Of a DNA stretch of 64,000 nucleotides, positions 35,866-43,961 are shown one piece after another (the first letter of the stretch is position 1; each line of letters starts with the position of its first letter). Both the position numbers and the translations under genes were made by a program. A model generated the notes under the pieces. The model saw only the letters and a list, made by a program, of their open reading frames with translations, searched no databases and was not told the DNA's origin. Origin of the DNA: Elusimicrobiota bacterium (lineage in GTDB: Bacteria; Elusimicrobiota; Elusimicrobia; UBA1565; UBA9628); assembly GCA_003151975.1 (NCBI GenBank), contig PLZD01000024.1:44041-108040 (forward strand), read 5' to 3'.

Positions 35866-37315
35866 AACGATTTTTGTATTCGAGCCACGACTCCAGGACC
35901 TTCCTCGATTCGGGGTCCTGAAGCCGCTCAAACAGCACGTCGAAAATTCCCATCATCTTCTCGCACCAGCCGTTGACCGGCGTCTGCCCCCAGAGGCTGC
36001 CCTGGGTCTCGTAGTTGTAAACCGGCAGGACGCTGCAGTAAGGGCTGTAGGCGCACTGCGAGCACATCGGCTGACCGCTGAGGGTCGAGGCGTAAAGGCT
36101 CGCCTTGACCGTCGGATGATCGAGCAGGTCCGAAAGCGTCGAGCTCGAGACGTGGCCGATCTTGAAGAACTCGTCGCCCTCGTTGGCGAGCAGGCGCGCG
36201 TCCTCGCCGGTGTAGACGCCGCCGTCGTAGTTGTAGGCCAGGCGACAGACCGCGTCGGCGTTCGGAAAACGCCAGTGCCCGCCCTCGAGGATGCGGATCA
36301 GGAAGATCAACGCCATTTTCTCGTAGGCCTTCACGCCCTTCTTGTTGAGCTCGATCAAATAATCGAGCGACTTCGCGTAGAAATCGACGAACTCGGCCGA
36401 GGTATAGCCGATCTGGGGCCACGACTTGCGCGCAAATCCCACGGGGTCCAGCGGCCCGAGCTGGACGCGTTCCAGCCCTAAGCCCACGAGCTGGTCGATG
36501 ATCTCGCGGTGATAGGGCAGGGAGTGCTTCGTCACGGTGCAGATCGCGTTGGGAGAATCAAGCTTGACGCCGGCCTTCCGGCGGTCCTGAATCTTCTTAA
36601 GGTTCGCCAAAACCTGGGCGTGCGTGTTGCCGCCGAGGAAGAGCCGATTCTTGTTGTGGATACCTTCAGGCCCGTCGAGCGAGGTGCAGAAAGACATGCC
36701 GTTGGCCGCGGCGAAATCGATGTGCTCGTCTTCGAGCAGGCTGAAATTGGAGATCAGGCCGAAATGCAGCGACCGCTTGTGGTGCGCGTTTTTCTTGCGC
36801 GCGTAGCCCACGATGAACTTGATGACGGGCCAATTGAGCAGCGGCTCGCCGCCCTGGAACTCGATCATGAGCGCGGGGTTCGCGCTCTGGAAGATGAGGT
36901 CGACGACCTGCTTGGCCGTCTCGACGCTCATGTCCTTGTCGACGCGCGTCGGATCGACGACGCTGGCGTGGCAGTAGAGGCACTTGAAGTTGCAGCGCAG
37001 CGTGACCACCACGGTGTGCACGCTCGGCCCTTTCCATTCGAGGAGGTTGCGCGAGGCGGACAACTCCGCCATGTTCTGGAAATCGAGCTGATGCCGAAAG
37101 AACTCCTTGGAGACGAGCTCCTTGGCCAGAGGATCCTCATCGGTGATCTTGCCGGCGAGATAGCGAGAGTAATCGGCGGCCGTGAGCACCGTGTGCTCGC
37201 CGGACTCGTTGGTCATGAGGACCTTCGCCCCCAAGCGCCGGGCGTTGTGGAAGGCGACCCTCTCGGGCTTGGCCTCCAGCACGCCGGCCGGCGAGGTCAG
37301 GCGGCTCTCAGCCAT
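35864..37315 (-). CDS. hxsB: HxsB-like radical SAM/SPASM maturase 1 (483 aa)
   Basis: A 483-residue protein starting at the ATG that overlaps hxsD1 by 8 nt. Residues 1-90 form the N-terminal domain typical of HxsB, probably peptide-binding. The radical SAM motif is CNFKCLYC (Cys108, 112, 115), with FQGGEP and SLDGPEGIHNKNR. The SPASM region has CRLAYNYDGGVYTGEDA, CSQCAYSPYC and a last cysteine in NGWCEKM, enough for two auxiliary clusters. The HXS maturase family installs an as yet uncertain modification on His-Xaa-Ser repeats; here it precedes the precursor gene directly. It is a paralog of 37790-39322 and of the degenerate 39975-41204. Confidence 0.88.
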   Translation of the reverse strand: MAESRLTSPAGVLEAKPERVAFHNARRLGAKVLMTNESGEHTVLTAADYSRYLAGKITDEDPLAKELVSKEFFRHQLDFQNMAELSASRNLLEWKGPSVHTVVVTLRCNFKCLYCHASVVDPTRVDKDMSVETAKQVVDLIFQSANPALMIEFQGGEPLLNWPVIKFIVGYARKKNAHHKRSLHFGLISNFSLLEDEHIDFAAANGMSFCTSLDGPEGIHNKNRLFLGGNTHAQVLANLKKIQDRRKAGVKLDSPNAICTVTKHSLPYHREIIDQLVGLGLERVQLGPLDPVGFARKSWPQIGYTSAEFVDFYAKSLDYLIELNKKGVKAYEKMALIFLIRILEGGHWRFPNADAVCRLAYNYDGGVYTGEDARLLANEGDEFFKIGHVSSSTLSDLLDHPTVKASLYASTLSGQPMCSQCAYSPYCSVLPVYNYETQGSLWGQTPVNGWCEKMMGIFDVLFERLQDPESRKVLESWLEYKNR

Positions 37316-37790
37316 TGATCCCCTCGGGCGCCGGCGGCAGCACGGTCCCTTGCGGCGCGATCTTCTTGGGCATGGTGCGCTTGATCTCATCGGCGGCCTG
37401 CTTCATGAGCTTGGCGACCTCGGCCTTGAACTCGGGCGTCTGCTCCTCGGGGCTCGGCCCGGGAGGATTCTCTCCGCCCCGCGCGGCGAACATCGCTTGC
37501 GTCACGATGAGCCCCGAAATCTTCTGATTGAACTTGCCGACGATGAAGCGGTATTCCTGGTTGAGCAGCTCGTTGACGAATTCGCCGCCGAGGGCCTTGA
37601 GATCATCCTCCGTCGCCGTCTTGCGCTTGGTCTCGAGCGCCAGGCTGTACGAGCCTTTCTCCTCGGCCAGCAGCACGCGCGCGCGGGAATCGAAGACGTG
37701 CGCGGCGATCTGGACGGCGTCCTTCGAGTACATTTTCTTGGGCAGCTCGAACGACACGCTGCGCTCCGTCATATCCGTTGTAAATTCCAT
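37308..37790 (-). CDS. hxsD: HxsD-like protein 1 (160 aa)
   Basis: A 160-residue protein, start overlapping the hxsB2 stop (TGATG). It matches the HxsD pattern: an RSVSFELPKKMY strand, a helix with AHVFDSRARVLLAEE, then LGGEFVNELLNQEYRFIVGK, followed by a helix. HxsD proteins are small partners of HxsB/HxsC of unknown biochemical role, likely peptide-binding or chaperone-like. The C-terminus here is extended (EFKAEVAKLMKQAADEIKRT and a Pro-rich end). Closest in the window is 41201-41608 (GEFLNE type), while 39319-39849 and 41605-42039 form the other subtype. Confidence 0.8.
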   Translation of the reverse strand: MEFTTDMTERSVSFELPKKMYSKDAVQIAAHVFDSRARVLLAEEKGSYSLALETKRKTATEDDLKALGGEFVNELLNQEYRFIVGKFNQKISGLIVTQAMFAARGGENPPGPSPEEQTPEFKAEVAKLMKQAADEIKRTMPKKIAPQGTVLPPAPEGING

Positions 37791-39322
37791 CAGACCGCTT
37801 CCTCCGCGCGCGAGGCGCCCGCCGGGATGGGGTCGTTCTCTTCCCAGCGGCACTGGTCCCGCTCGAGCCACGATTCGAAGACCTTGCGGTTCTCCGGATC
37901 GCGCAGCTTGCGGAAAATGACGTCGAAGATTCCCATGTGGCTGACGCACCACGGCGAATTGGGCATCTGGCCGACGATGCTCCTCTGCATCTCGTAATGA
38001 AAAACGGGCTCGGCGCCGCAGTAGGGCTTGTAGGCGCACTGCGTGCACATCGGCTGGTTGTCTAGGGTGGAGGCCGAGACCATGGCGCGCGAGGTCGGAT
38101 GATCGAGCACGTCGGTCCACTGGTCCTTGGTGGCGTTTCCGACGCGGAACATCGGATCGCCCTGGTGGTCGACCATGCGGCCTTCGTCGCTGACGAAGAT
38201 CTCGCCGTTGAAATTGTAGGCCAGGCAGCCGAGCACCGCGCCCGCAGGAGAGCGCAGGTCCATGAAGCCCGGGTCGACGCCCTTGAGAATCTTGGTCAGG
38301 CAGATGAGCGCCATGCGCTCCATGATCTTGGACTTGCCTTTCTTATTGAGCGCGAGCACGTAGTCGAGCATCGTCTCGTAGAACGCCACGAACTGGTCGG
38401 CCGTGTAGCCGATCTCCGGCCAGACGCGCTTGGCGTAGCCGATCGGCGAGAGCGCGCGCACGAAAATCTGCTCCATGTTGAGCTTGAGGTAGAGGTCGAC
38501 GATCTCCTTCGGATAGTCGAAGGAGAACTTCGTGGTCGTCATCAGCGCGCCCGGCAAATAATATTTGCGCTCCTCGTCCTCCATGCACATCTTCTGGAGC
38601 TTCTCGAGCCAGGCGACGACTTTCTGCTGGGCCTCGCCGCCCCCGAGGTAGGGCCTGTTCTTGTTATGCAATTCAGGGGGTCCGTCGAGCGAAGTGCAGA
38701 AGGAGACGTGGTTGTCGAAAAGGAACTCCATCTTGTCGTCGGTCATCAAGGTGAAGTTGCTGACCAGCGCGAGGATGAGCTTGCGCTTGGTGGCCTTCGC
38801 CTTGGCGCGCGCGTACTGGACGACGAATTTCACGACGGGCCAGTTGAGAAGCGGCTCGCCGCCCTGAAACTCGATGCAGATGGTCGGGTTAGGCGTCGAG
38901 AAAATGAAGTCGACGGTCTTCTTGGCCGTCTCGAGGTCCATGTCGGTGTCGGTGCGCGAGGGATCGACGACGCTCGAGTGGCAGTACTGGCATTTCTGGT
39001 TGCAGCGCAAAGTGACGACCATCATGTGCAGGCTCGGGCCCTGGATCCACTGGAACGAGTTCTTGCGGACGTAGCTCGTGGCCAGAGCCCCGAAGTCCAT
39101 CCGGTGACGCAGGAAGCCGCGGTTTTCCAGCGTCTCGAGCAGAGGGTCTTCCTTCGAGAGCGAGCCTGCCATGAAACGCTTGAACTGGGCCGTCTCGAGC
39201 ATGGCGTGCTGGCCCCAATCGTTGGTCAGCAGATACCAGCCGCCCATTTCGCGAAAATTGAACGACGCGAGCGGCTCCACCTCGACGGGCATCGCGGGCG
39301 GCAGGGAGGTCAGCCGGCTCAA
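37790..39322 (-). CDS. hxsB: HxsB-like radical SAM/SPASM maturase 2 (510 aa)
   Basis: A 510-residue paralog of hxsB1. The motif is CNQKCQYC (Cys107, 111, 114), with FQGGEP, SLDGPPELHNKNR, a SPASM-type CLAYNFNGEIFVSDEG and CTQCAYKPYC. The N-terminal domain (MGGWYLLTNDWGQHAMLET) is similar to hxsB1. The downstream end carries about 20 extra residues (CRWEENDPIPAGASRAEEAV). Both HxsB copies sit with their own HxsD gene, suggesting two modification steps or two target sites in the repeat peptide. The start overlaps hxsD2 by 4 nt. Confidence 0.88.
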   Translation of the reverse strand: MSRLTSLPPAMPVEVEPLASFNFREMGGWYLLTNDWGQHAMLETAQFKRFMAGSLSKEDPLLETLENRGFLRHRMDFGALATSYVRKNSFQWIQGPSLHMMVVTLRCNQKCQYCHSSVVDPSRTDTDMDLETAKKTVDFIFSTPNPTICIEFQGGEPLLNWPVVKFVVQYARAKAKATKRKLILALVSNFTLMTDDKMEFLFDNHVSFCTSLDGPPELHNKNRPYLGGGEAQQKVVAWLEKLQKMCMEDEERKYYLPGALMTTTKFSFDYPKEIVDLYLKLNMEQIFVRALSPIGYAKRVWPEIGYTADQFVAFYETMLDYVLALNKKGKSKIMERMALICLTKILKGVDPGFMDLRSPAGAVLGCLAYNFNGEIFVSDEGRMVDHQGDPMFRVGNATKDQWTDVLDHPTSRAMVSASTLDNQPMCTQCAYKPYCGAEPVFHYEMQRSIVGQMPNSPWCVSHMGIFDVIFRKLRDPENRKVFESWLERDQCRWEENDPIPAGASRAEEAV

Positions 39323-39849
39323 CTCTTCCCCCCCTTCAGTTTGGCTTCCTGCTTCTCCTCCCAGGAGGCTTTGATGTTCTTGGGATCGGGCACGGACTTG
39401 GAGGCGTTCATTGATTTGATCTCATCCTCCACTTCGGCGATGAGCTTCTCGATCTCGGCGCGCTGCTCGTCGTTGAGCTGCTCGGAGGCGGGCTCGGGAG
39501 CCGCGGCGGAAGCGGGAGGGATGCGGCCGTTGGCCAGCAATACGGCCTGCTCGGAGATGTATTCGCGGATGGGCTGATTGTTCTTCGCGATGGCCCAGCG
39601 CACCTTCTGCGTCGCGAGCTCGGCGGTGAAGGCGGCGGACAGCTCCTTGAGACGGGCCGCCGTCGCGCCGGCCTTGGGGGTCAAGGTCACGGCGATCTTC
39701 TTGGCGCGGTCGCCGTCGAGAGAAACGAACGCGCGGTCCATCATCAGGTAAGCAGCGCCCAGAATCGGCTCGAGGCCGTTGGCGGGCACGCTGAGATCGA
39801 AGGATATTGAAGCGGCAGAAGGCTTGGGCGTCGTGATTTTCTTGGGCAC
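39319..39849 (-). CDS. hxsD: HxsD-like protein 2 (176 aa)
   Basis: I choose the GTG at 39849 as start. ATG codons at 39900-39903 would lie upstream of the predicted transcription start of the promoter at 39891-39919, while the GTG has AAGGA 5 nt before it. The 176 residues show the HxsD pattern: SISFDLS strand, AAYLMMDRAFVSLDGD, LSAAFTAELATQKVRW and a following helix. The C-terminal half is a charged, Ala/Glu/Lys-rich helix (LNDEQRAEIEKLIAEVEDEI), longer than in typical HxsD. It is the first gene of the transcript that contains hxsB1, hxsB2 and the precursor. Confidence 0.75.
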   Translation of the reverse strand: MPKKITTPKPSAASISFDLSVPANGLEPILGAAYLMMDRAFVSLDGDRAKKIAVTLTPKAGATAARLKELSAAFTAELATQKVRWAIAKNNQPIREYISEQAVLLANGRIPPASAAAPEPASEQLNDEQRAEIEKLIAEVEDEIKSMNASKSVPDPKNIKASWEEKQEAKLKGGKS

Positions 39850-39890
39850 GGGAATCCTTATACTAAATTTTCTTTCCTTAATTAATAGCC

Positions 39891-39919
39891 AGTTTAACAT
39901 CAATAATGTGGAATGTCAA
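39891..39919 (-). promoter_or_regulatory. Internal promoter of the active HXS half
   Basis: On the minus strand TTGACA (39919-39914), a 17-nt spacer and TAAACT (39896-39891) lie in the only AT-rich gap of the block (39850-39974). The leader downstream is about 40 nt, AT-rich, with AAGGA before the GTG start at 39849. This gap separates the degenerate HXS half from the half with the precursor, so the two can be regulated independently. Confidence 0.75.
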
Positions 39920-39934
39920 TGGGGGCATAAATGG

Positions 39935-39962
39935 AAAAACCAATATTTTCATTGGCTTTTTT
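39935..39962 (-). terminator. Probable intrinsic terminator after the degenerate HxsB-like gene
   Basis: On the minus strand the sequence GCCAAT-GAAAAT-ATTGG-TTTTT forms a short hairpin extended by A/T pairs (AAAAA on the left, TTTTT on the right), followed by a T-tract. It lies after the stop of 39975-41204 and before the promoter. The stem has only one or two strong G-C pairs, so termination may be partial, possibly bidirectional. Confidence 0.55.
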
Positions 39963-39974
39963 GTTGCTGGGGGC

Positions 39975-41204
39975 TCAGGAGAGCCATTGGCGCAAAGCTT
40001 CCGCCGATTCCGTTCTGGCCAAACGCGAGAAGAGGATATCGAGTAGGGCCATGTGCAGCGCGCAGCGCTCGCTGGAGGGGTGCCTGCCCCAAAGCGTGCC
40101 TTGGGATCGGAGATTCTCCGAGGGAGCGACCGCGCAGAAAGGCCGGTACACGCACTGGGAGCACATCGGCTGGTTTTCCGAGAGGGAGGCCGCCAGCACC
40201 GCGCGGACGGCCGGACCCTTCGCGAGGTCGTCAAAGCGCCGCGAACCCAGCTCGCCCAGCTTGAGAAGATCCCGGGCTTCCTCATCGAGGCTCGCGGCCA
40301 GCTCCCCGGAATAGATCGAGCCGTCGGGCGCGTAGCAGAGCTCGGAAAGCACGTCGTGCCCCGGCAGCAGCCAGCGCCTGCCGCTTAAAAAACCCAGCCC
40401 GCGTTCCTCGCGCATGTCGCGGCGCCCTTGCAGCTGCAGCATGCGGTCGAGCGCCGCCGCGTAGAACGCGAGAAAATCCTTCGCCGAGCCCGAGGGCTCG
40501 AGCAGAATCGACTCGACGCCCGCCTCACTCAGCGCGTCGATCCAGCCGGACGCGGCTTCCGCGGGCGCGTTGACCCGCGCGAGAACGCGCCGCGCGCCCG
40601 GCACCGCGACCGACGGCGGGCCCGCGATCTCGACGACAGCGCGCAAGTCGACGCGATGGCCGTCGAGGAATTCCTTCATGCGCGCGGGAAGCGCCGCCTC
40701 GACGCGCACCGTGAGGCTGACGGCCTTCTTGCGCCACTCGCCTTGCCTCCGGGCGTATTGAACGATGAACCAGACCAGCCCCCACTCGCTCTCGAGGCGC
40801 TCGGGAATGAGCTCCAGACCAACGTCGCGGGCGGGCGCCGAGAACGCGAAGTCGACCGCGCGCTTGGCCGTCGCGAGGCTCATCGCGCGACCCGCCGCGC
40901 CAAGCTTGAGCAGATGCGTCGAGGGACCCGGCCACGACAGCAGGCTTTTCTCGGCCGCGAAGCGCGCGGCCTCGTCGAAATCAAAGGAATCGCTCATGAG
41001 CCCCGCTATCGCAAGCTTGTCGCGCAAGGCGGTGCCGCGCTTGAGGCCTTTGAGGTAGCCGAGATATTCGGCCTGGGATAAAAACGCGAAGCGGCCGGAG
41101 TCGTCGCAGGCCAGCACGAATTTCCCGATCCTACGGAATTGATGCGGACCGACGCTTTTGAGCGCGGGCTTGGGCGGCTTGTCGATCTCGGTCAGCCGGC
41201 TCAC
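39975..41204 (-). CDS. Degenerate HxsB-like protein without radical SAM cysteines (409 aa)
   Basis: A 409-residue protein clearly homologous to hxsB1/hxsB2: the N-terminal domain (RRIGKFVLACDDSGRFAFLS), WPGPSTHLLKL, TAKRAVDFAFSAP and WFIVQYARRQGEWRKK align in order. An in-frame deletion of about 20 residues after HLLKL (around residue 100) removes the whole CxxxCxxC segment, and the GGEP motif has become IPERL. The C-terminal SPASM-like cysteines are kept (LCYAPDGSIYSGE, MCSQCVYRPFC, CALHM). It therefore cannot bind the SAM cluster but may keep an auxiliary cluster and peptide binding, suggesting a non-catalytic partner. The frame is intact, so it is not a simple pseudogene. Confidence 0.82.
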   Translation of the reverse strand: MSRLTEIDKPPKPALKSVGPHQFRRIGKFVLACDDSGRFAFLSQAEYLGYLKGLKRGTALRDKLAIAGLMSDSFDFDEAARFAAEKSLLSWPGPSTHLLKLGAAGRAMSLATAKRAVDFAFSAPARDVGLELIPERLESEWGLVWFIVQYARRQGEWRKKAVSLTVRVEAALPARMKEFLDGHRVDLRAVVEIAGPPSVAVPGARRVLARVNAPAEAASGWIDALSEAGVESILLEPSGSAKDFLAFYAAALDRMLQLQGRRDMREERGLGFLSGRRWLLPGHDVLSELCYAPDGSIYSGELAASLDEEARDLLKLGELGSRRFDDLAKGPAVRAVLAASLSENQPMCSQCVYRPFCAVAPSENLRSQGTLWGRHPSSERCALHMALLDILFSRLARTESAEALRQWLS

Positions 41205-41608
41205 GGCAGGAGTTTCCTCGCCGCTTTCAGAAGTTCTTCGGTCTCAGTCTCGCGGTCGACGCGAACCTGCGGCTCGAGCTGCTCGAGCGGATCGGGCGGC
41301 AGCGCGGGAAACCCTTTCTCGAGGACTTGCGCCAGCAGGGCCTGCGGAACTTCCGGCGCGGATTTGATGAGCTCTTGCCGGTACAGACAGGAGAGGCATT
41401 CATTGAGAAACTCGCCGGCCAGCGCGCGCAGCTCGAGCTCGGTCATGGGAACGGCGGGCTTGAGCTCGACGCGAAAAGCGCCGCGTTTCTCGTCGAGAAA
41501 CGCCTCCGCGCGCCCCGAGAGCAGCAACGCGCCCATGCGCAGGCTCTCGACGGTGTACGGGGGCTTCGGCAGCGAGATCGAAGCGACCCCGTCTTCGATC
41601 TCGATCAC
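41201..41608 (-). CDS. hxsD: HxsD-like protein 3 (135 aa)
   Basis: A 135-residue protein from a GTG start preceded by a purine-rich GAGGGGGGAAA stretch and overlapping the upstream stop (GTGA). The HxsD pattern is present (VASISLPKPPYTVESLRMGA, GRAEAFLDEKRGAFRVELKP, LAGEFLNECLSCLYRQELIK). It is of the GEF-x-NE subtype, like hxsD1. Upstream of the degenerate HxsB-like gene it forms the unit D4-D3-B3, which parallels D2-B2-D1-B1 downstream and points to an old block duplication. Confidence 0.72.
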   Translation of the reverse strand: MIEIEDGVASISLPKPPYTVESLRMGALLLSGRAEAFLDEKRGAFRVELKPAVPMTELELRALAGEFLNECLSCLYRQELIKSAPEVPQALLAQVLEKGFPALPPDPLEQLEPQVRVDRETETEELLKAARKLLP

Positions 41609-42039
41609 TTTCCCCCCTCGCGCAGGTTTGCCCAGTAACGCGTGATTCCGAGCGGATCCTTCGGGCCCTTGTCGGCCTCGGCCTCCGCGAGCAGGCGCGC
41701 GATTTCGCCGAGCTGCTCGGGCGGCAAAGTCCCTTGCGCCGAGGCGGGACGGCCGCCCGACTCCCTGCAAAGCTCGAGCGCTCGGCGCAGGACGTCGGCA
41801 CGGATGCCGCGATTGGCGCGCGCCACGCTCCAGCGCAGCAGCTGGTTGGCGTAATCTCGCTTGAACGCGGCCGCCAATTTCGCCGATCCGGATTTCGGAA
41901 GGAGCGTCACGGTCCAATCGACGCCTTTGCGCCGGACCTCGGCATAGGCGACATCCATGGAGAGATAGGCCGCGCCAAGGAAGGCCAAGGCGTCGGCGCC
42001 CTTGATCGTGAGGCTCTCAGGCTTTGACGGGGCTTTCAT
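41605..42039 (-). CDS. hxsD: HxsD-like protein 4 (144 aa)
   Basis: A 144-residue protein overlapping its upstream neighbour by 23 nt. It has the HxsD pattern in the subtype of hxsD2: SLTIKGADALAFLGAAYLSMDVAYAEVRRK, here abbreviated as AAYLSMDVAY, then AAAFKRDYANQLLRWSVARA. Its C-terminal helix ends LGITRYWANLREGGK. It probably acts with the HxsD3/HxsB3 pair. The biochemical role of HxsD proteins is unknown. Confidence 0.7.
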   Translation of the reverse strand: MKAPSKPESLTIKGADALAFLGAAYLSMDVAYAEVRRKGVDWTVTLLPKSGSAKLAAAFKRDYANQLLRWSVARANRGIRADVLRRALELCRESGGRPASAQGTLPPEQLGEIARLLAEAEADKGPKDPLGITRYWANLREGGK

Positions 42040-42979
42040 CGACGGAGACGACGGGGTGGTAGGGATCGCCCGAAAGCTCGACGGGGCGCTCGACGGTGAT
42101 GGGTTCGATGTCCGGGGCGCTCATGTGTTTTTGATAGCTGCGATGGACGCCCACGCATTGCTCGCGGTAGAGGCACTTGGTGCGGCAGCCTTCGAGATAA
42201 GTGACCTTGAAGCCCGCCAAGGTGTTCCAGACGAACGGCCACAAGCGCGTGGGCACGGTGCAGAGCGCGAAGTGGTACATGCGCGCGTCCTTGAACTTGA
42301 GGAGCTTCTCGTAGTTGCGGTCGATGTGCGCGGCGCACTCGGACTGCGTGAACTTCAATTGGTCCCGGTACTGCTCCGCGAACCCTTCGATCTCCTCGAA
42401 GAGAAAGACGACGCGGTCGATCCACGGGAATTCGGCGAGCAGAAAATCGAGCAGCCCGTCGAGATAGCGCGCCTGAATCTTGGTCATGATGATGCGGATC
42501 TCCACGACCTGGCCCGGCTTGCGGTGCTTATGGAGGTGGCGCAAGCCCTGCGTCGTCTGCTCGAAGCTCAGGGGCGTTCTGGATATGCTTTCGTGAGTTC
42601 TCGCGTCATAACCGAACATCGGCACGGCGATCTCGAAAGGAAGCTGACCGATCCCGCAGGTGCGGCGCGCGAAGTCCTCGTAGGCGAACATGCGGCCGTT
42701 GGACAGCAGGCGGATGAGGTTGCGCGGGAACTCGGTGCGGATCAGGGCGAGGATCTTGAGGAAGTCGGGGTGGATCGTCGGCTCGCCGCCCGTCAGATTG
42801 AAATAGTCGCGGACCTCGTCGAATTTCACGAAGGTGCGCAAGCCCCTTTTATAATCTTCGAGTTTTTTCTTTATGTCGTCGAAGCCGTAGCGCCCCGTCG
42901 TGTCGCGGAATCCCTCGACGGGATTGGAGCAGAACACGCAGGCGATGTTGCACTGCGGCCACAGCGGGAAATCAGGCAT
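42017..42979 (-). CDS. hxsC: HxsC-like radical SAM protein (320 aa)
   Basis: A 320-residue protein with a very short N-terminus before CNIACVFC (Cys10, 14, 17), TGGEPTIHPDF and a C-terminal cysteine group CRTKCLYREQCVGVHRSY. Its place next to HxsD and HxsB-like genes and its length fit HxsC, the second radical SAM enzyme of the HXS system. A generic radical SAM protein of the same group as its upstream neighbours remains possible. It overlaps both neighbours (8 and 23 nt). Confidence 0.7.
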   Translation of the reverse strand: MPDFPLWPQCNIACVFCSNPVEGFRDTTGRYGFDDIKKKLEDYKRGLRTFVKFDEVRDYFNLTGGEPTIHPDFLKILALIRTEFPRNLIRLLSNGRMFAYEDFARRTCGIGQLPFEIAVPMFGYDARTHESISRTPLSFEQTTQGLRHLHKHRKPGQVVEIRIIMTKIQARYLDGLLDFLLAEFPWIDRVVFLFEEIEGFAEQYRDQLKFTQSECAAHIDRNYEKLLKFKDARMYHFALCTVPTRLWPFVWNTLAGFKVTYLEGCRTKCLYREQCVGVHRSYQKHMSAPDIEPITVERPVELSGDPYHPVVSVDESPVKA

Positions 42980-43961
42980 TCAGCTTGACCACCGGCGTGA
43001 GCTCTTCGTCGCCGTACTGGCGGATGTACTCCTTCCAAAGGCCCTCGCAGGAGTCGTAGAGCGAACAACCCGTGCAGCGCTCGGTCTTGCGGCGGCCGGC
43101 GACCTTCCGGGAAGGGCCCACATCCTCATTCTTGAAATCGGGCGCCCAGTGGCGCGTGCGGAAGAGCTCGATCTCGCGGATCTCGGAGATTTGGTCGAGG
43201 TAGTCGGTGAAATAGCACAACGGCACGTAGCGCACGCACCAGTCGCGCGTGCCCCAGGCGCGGCCCACGTCGAGCAGCTCGCGCATGTAAGGCGCGGCCT
43301 CGGAGATTTTCGGGACCAATCCCTTAAAGTTTGTGTAGGCGCCGCCGTAAGTCGAATCGACGAAAATAAATTCGGCATGATGGATGTTGAGTTCCGTGAA
43401 AAGTTTGCCGATTGCGGGCAGGTGCTTCATGTTCTGCTTGACCACCGTGCAGTTGGCGAAGATGCGCTCAAAGCCCAGCGCCCGGACGTTCTCGATGCCC
43501 TTCACGAGCTCGTCGAAGGCGCCCTTGGCGGCGGTCAGCTCGTCGTGGAGCTTGGCGTTGTGGCCGTGGATGGAGAAGATCAGATCCGAGACGCCCGCCT
43601 CGACGGTTTGCTTGGCGAAATCGGGATAGGAGAGCATGCGGCCGTTGGTCACGACGACGATGTCCTTGAAGCCGAGTTTCTTGGCCGTCCGAATGATCGG
43701 CAGGAAATCGCCGCGCACCGTCGTCTCGCCGCCGATGAGCTCCAGGTATTCGACGCCCTTGCCTCGCGCCTGCACCATCTCCGTGATGATCTGCTGGGTC
43801 GACTTGTCGGGCAGGTCGCGCTTGTTGAGGTCGATGCAAAACGAGCAATAACTGTTGCAGGAGAAGCCCGTGAACAGAACGAGCTTCTGGATCTTGCCCG
43901 TGCCAGGGCGCGGGACGTGCTGCTCGGCTATGCCGGTACCGGCGCCTTTTTCATTGACCAC
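42972..43961 (-). CDS. Radical SAM protein (329 aa)
   Basis: The start is a GTG with GAAAGGA 9 nt upstream, inside the end of the upstream gene (34-nt overlap). The 329-residue protein has CNSYCSFC (Cys35, 39, 42), IGGETTVRGDF in place of GGEP, FSIHGHNAKLHDELT, and a C-terminal CTGCSLYDSCEGLWKEY group that may hold an auxiliary cluster. It belongs to the same group as 43928-45217, 46491-47360, 28491-29447 and the fusion. All share the SxHxH/A-x-x-x-x-HD segment and a Cys-x-x-Cys-x(5-6)-Cys tail. The substrate is unknown. Confidence 0.82.
   Translation of the reverse strand: MVNEKGAGTGIAEQHVPRPGTGKIQKLVLFTGFSCNSYCSFCIDLNKRDLPDKSTQQIITEMVQARGKGVEYLELIGGETTVRGDFLPIIRTAKKLGFKDIVVVTNGRMLSYPDFAKQTVEAGVSDLIFSIHGHNAKLHDELTAAKGAFDELVKGIENVRALGFERIFANCTVVKQNMKHLPAIGKLFTELNIHHAEFIFVDSTYGGAYTNFKGLVPKISEAAPYMRELLDVGRAWGTRDWCVRYVPLCYFTDYLDQISEIREIELFRTRHWAPDFKNEDVGPSRKVAGRRKTERCTGCSLYDSCEGLWKEYIRQYGDEELTPVVKLNA

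Noticed and set aside
39850..39903. Upstream ATG starts for HxsD-like protein 2 (adding residues MMLNWLLIKERK...)
   Set aside because: They precede the transcription start expected from the TTGACA/TAAACT promoter, and the extra residues do not match the HxsD family start.
39975..41204. Calling the degenerate HxsB-like gene a frameshifted pseudogene
   Set aside because: The reading frame is intact over 409 codons and the missing core is an in-frame deletion with conserved flanks.
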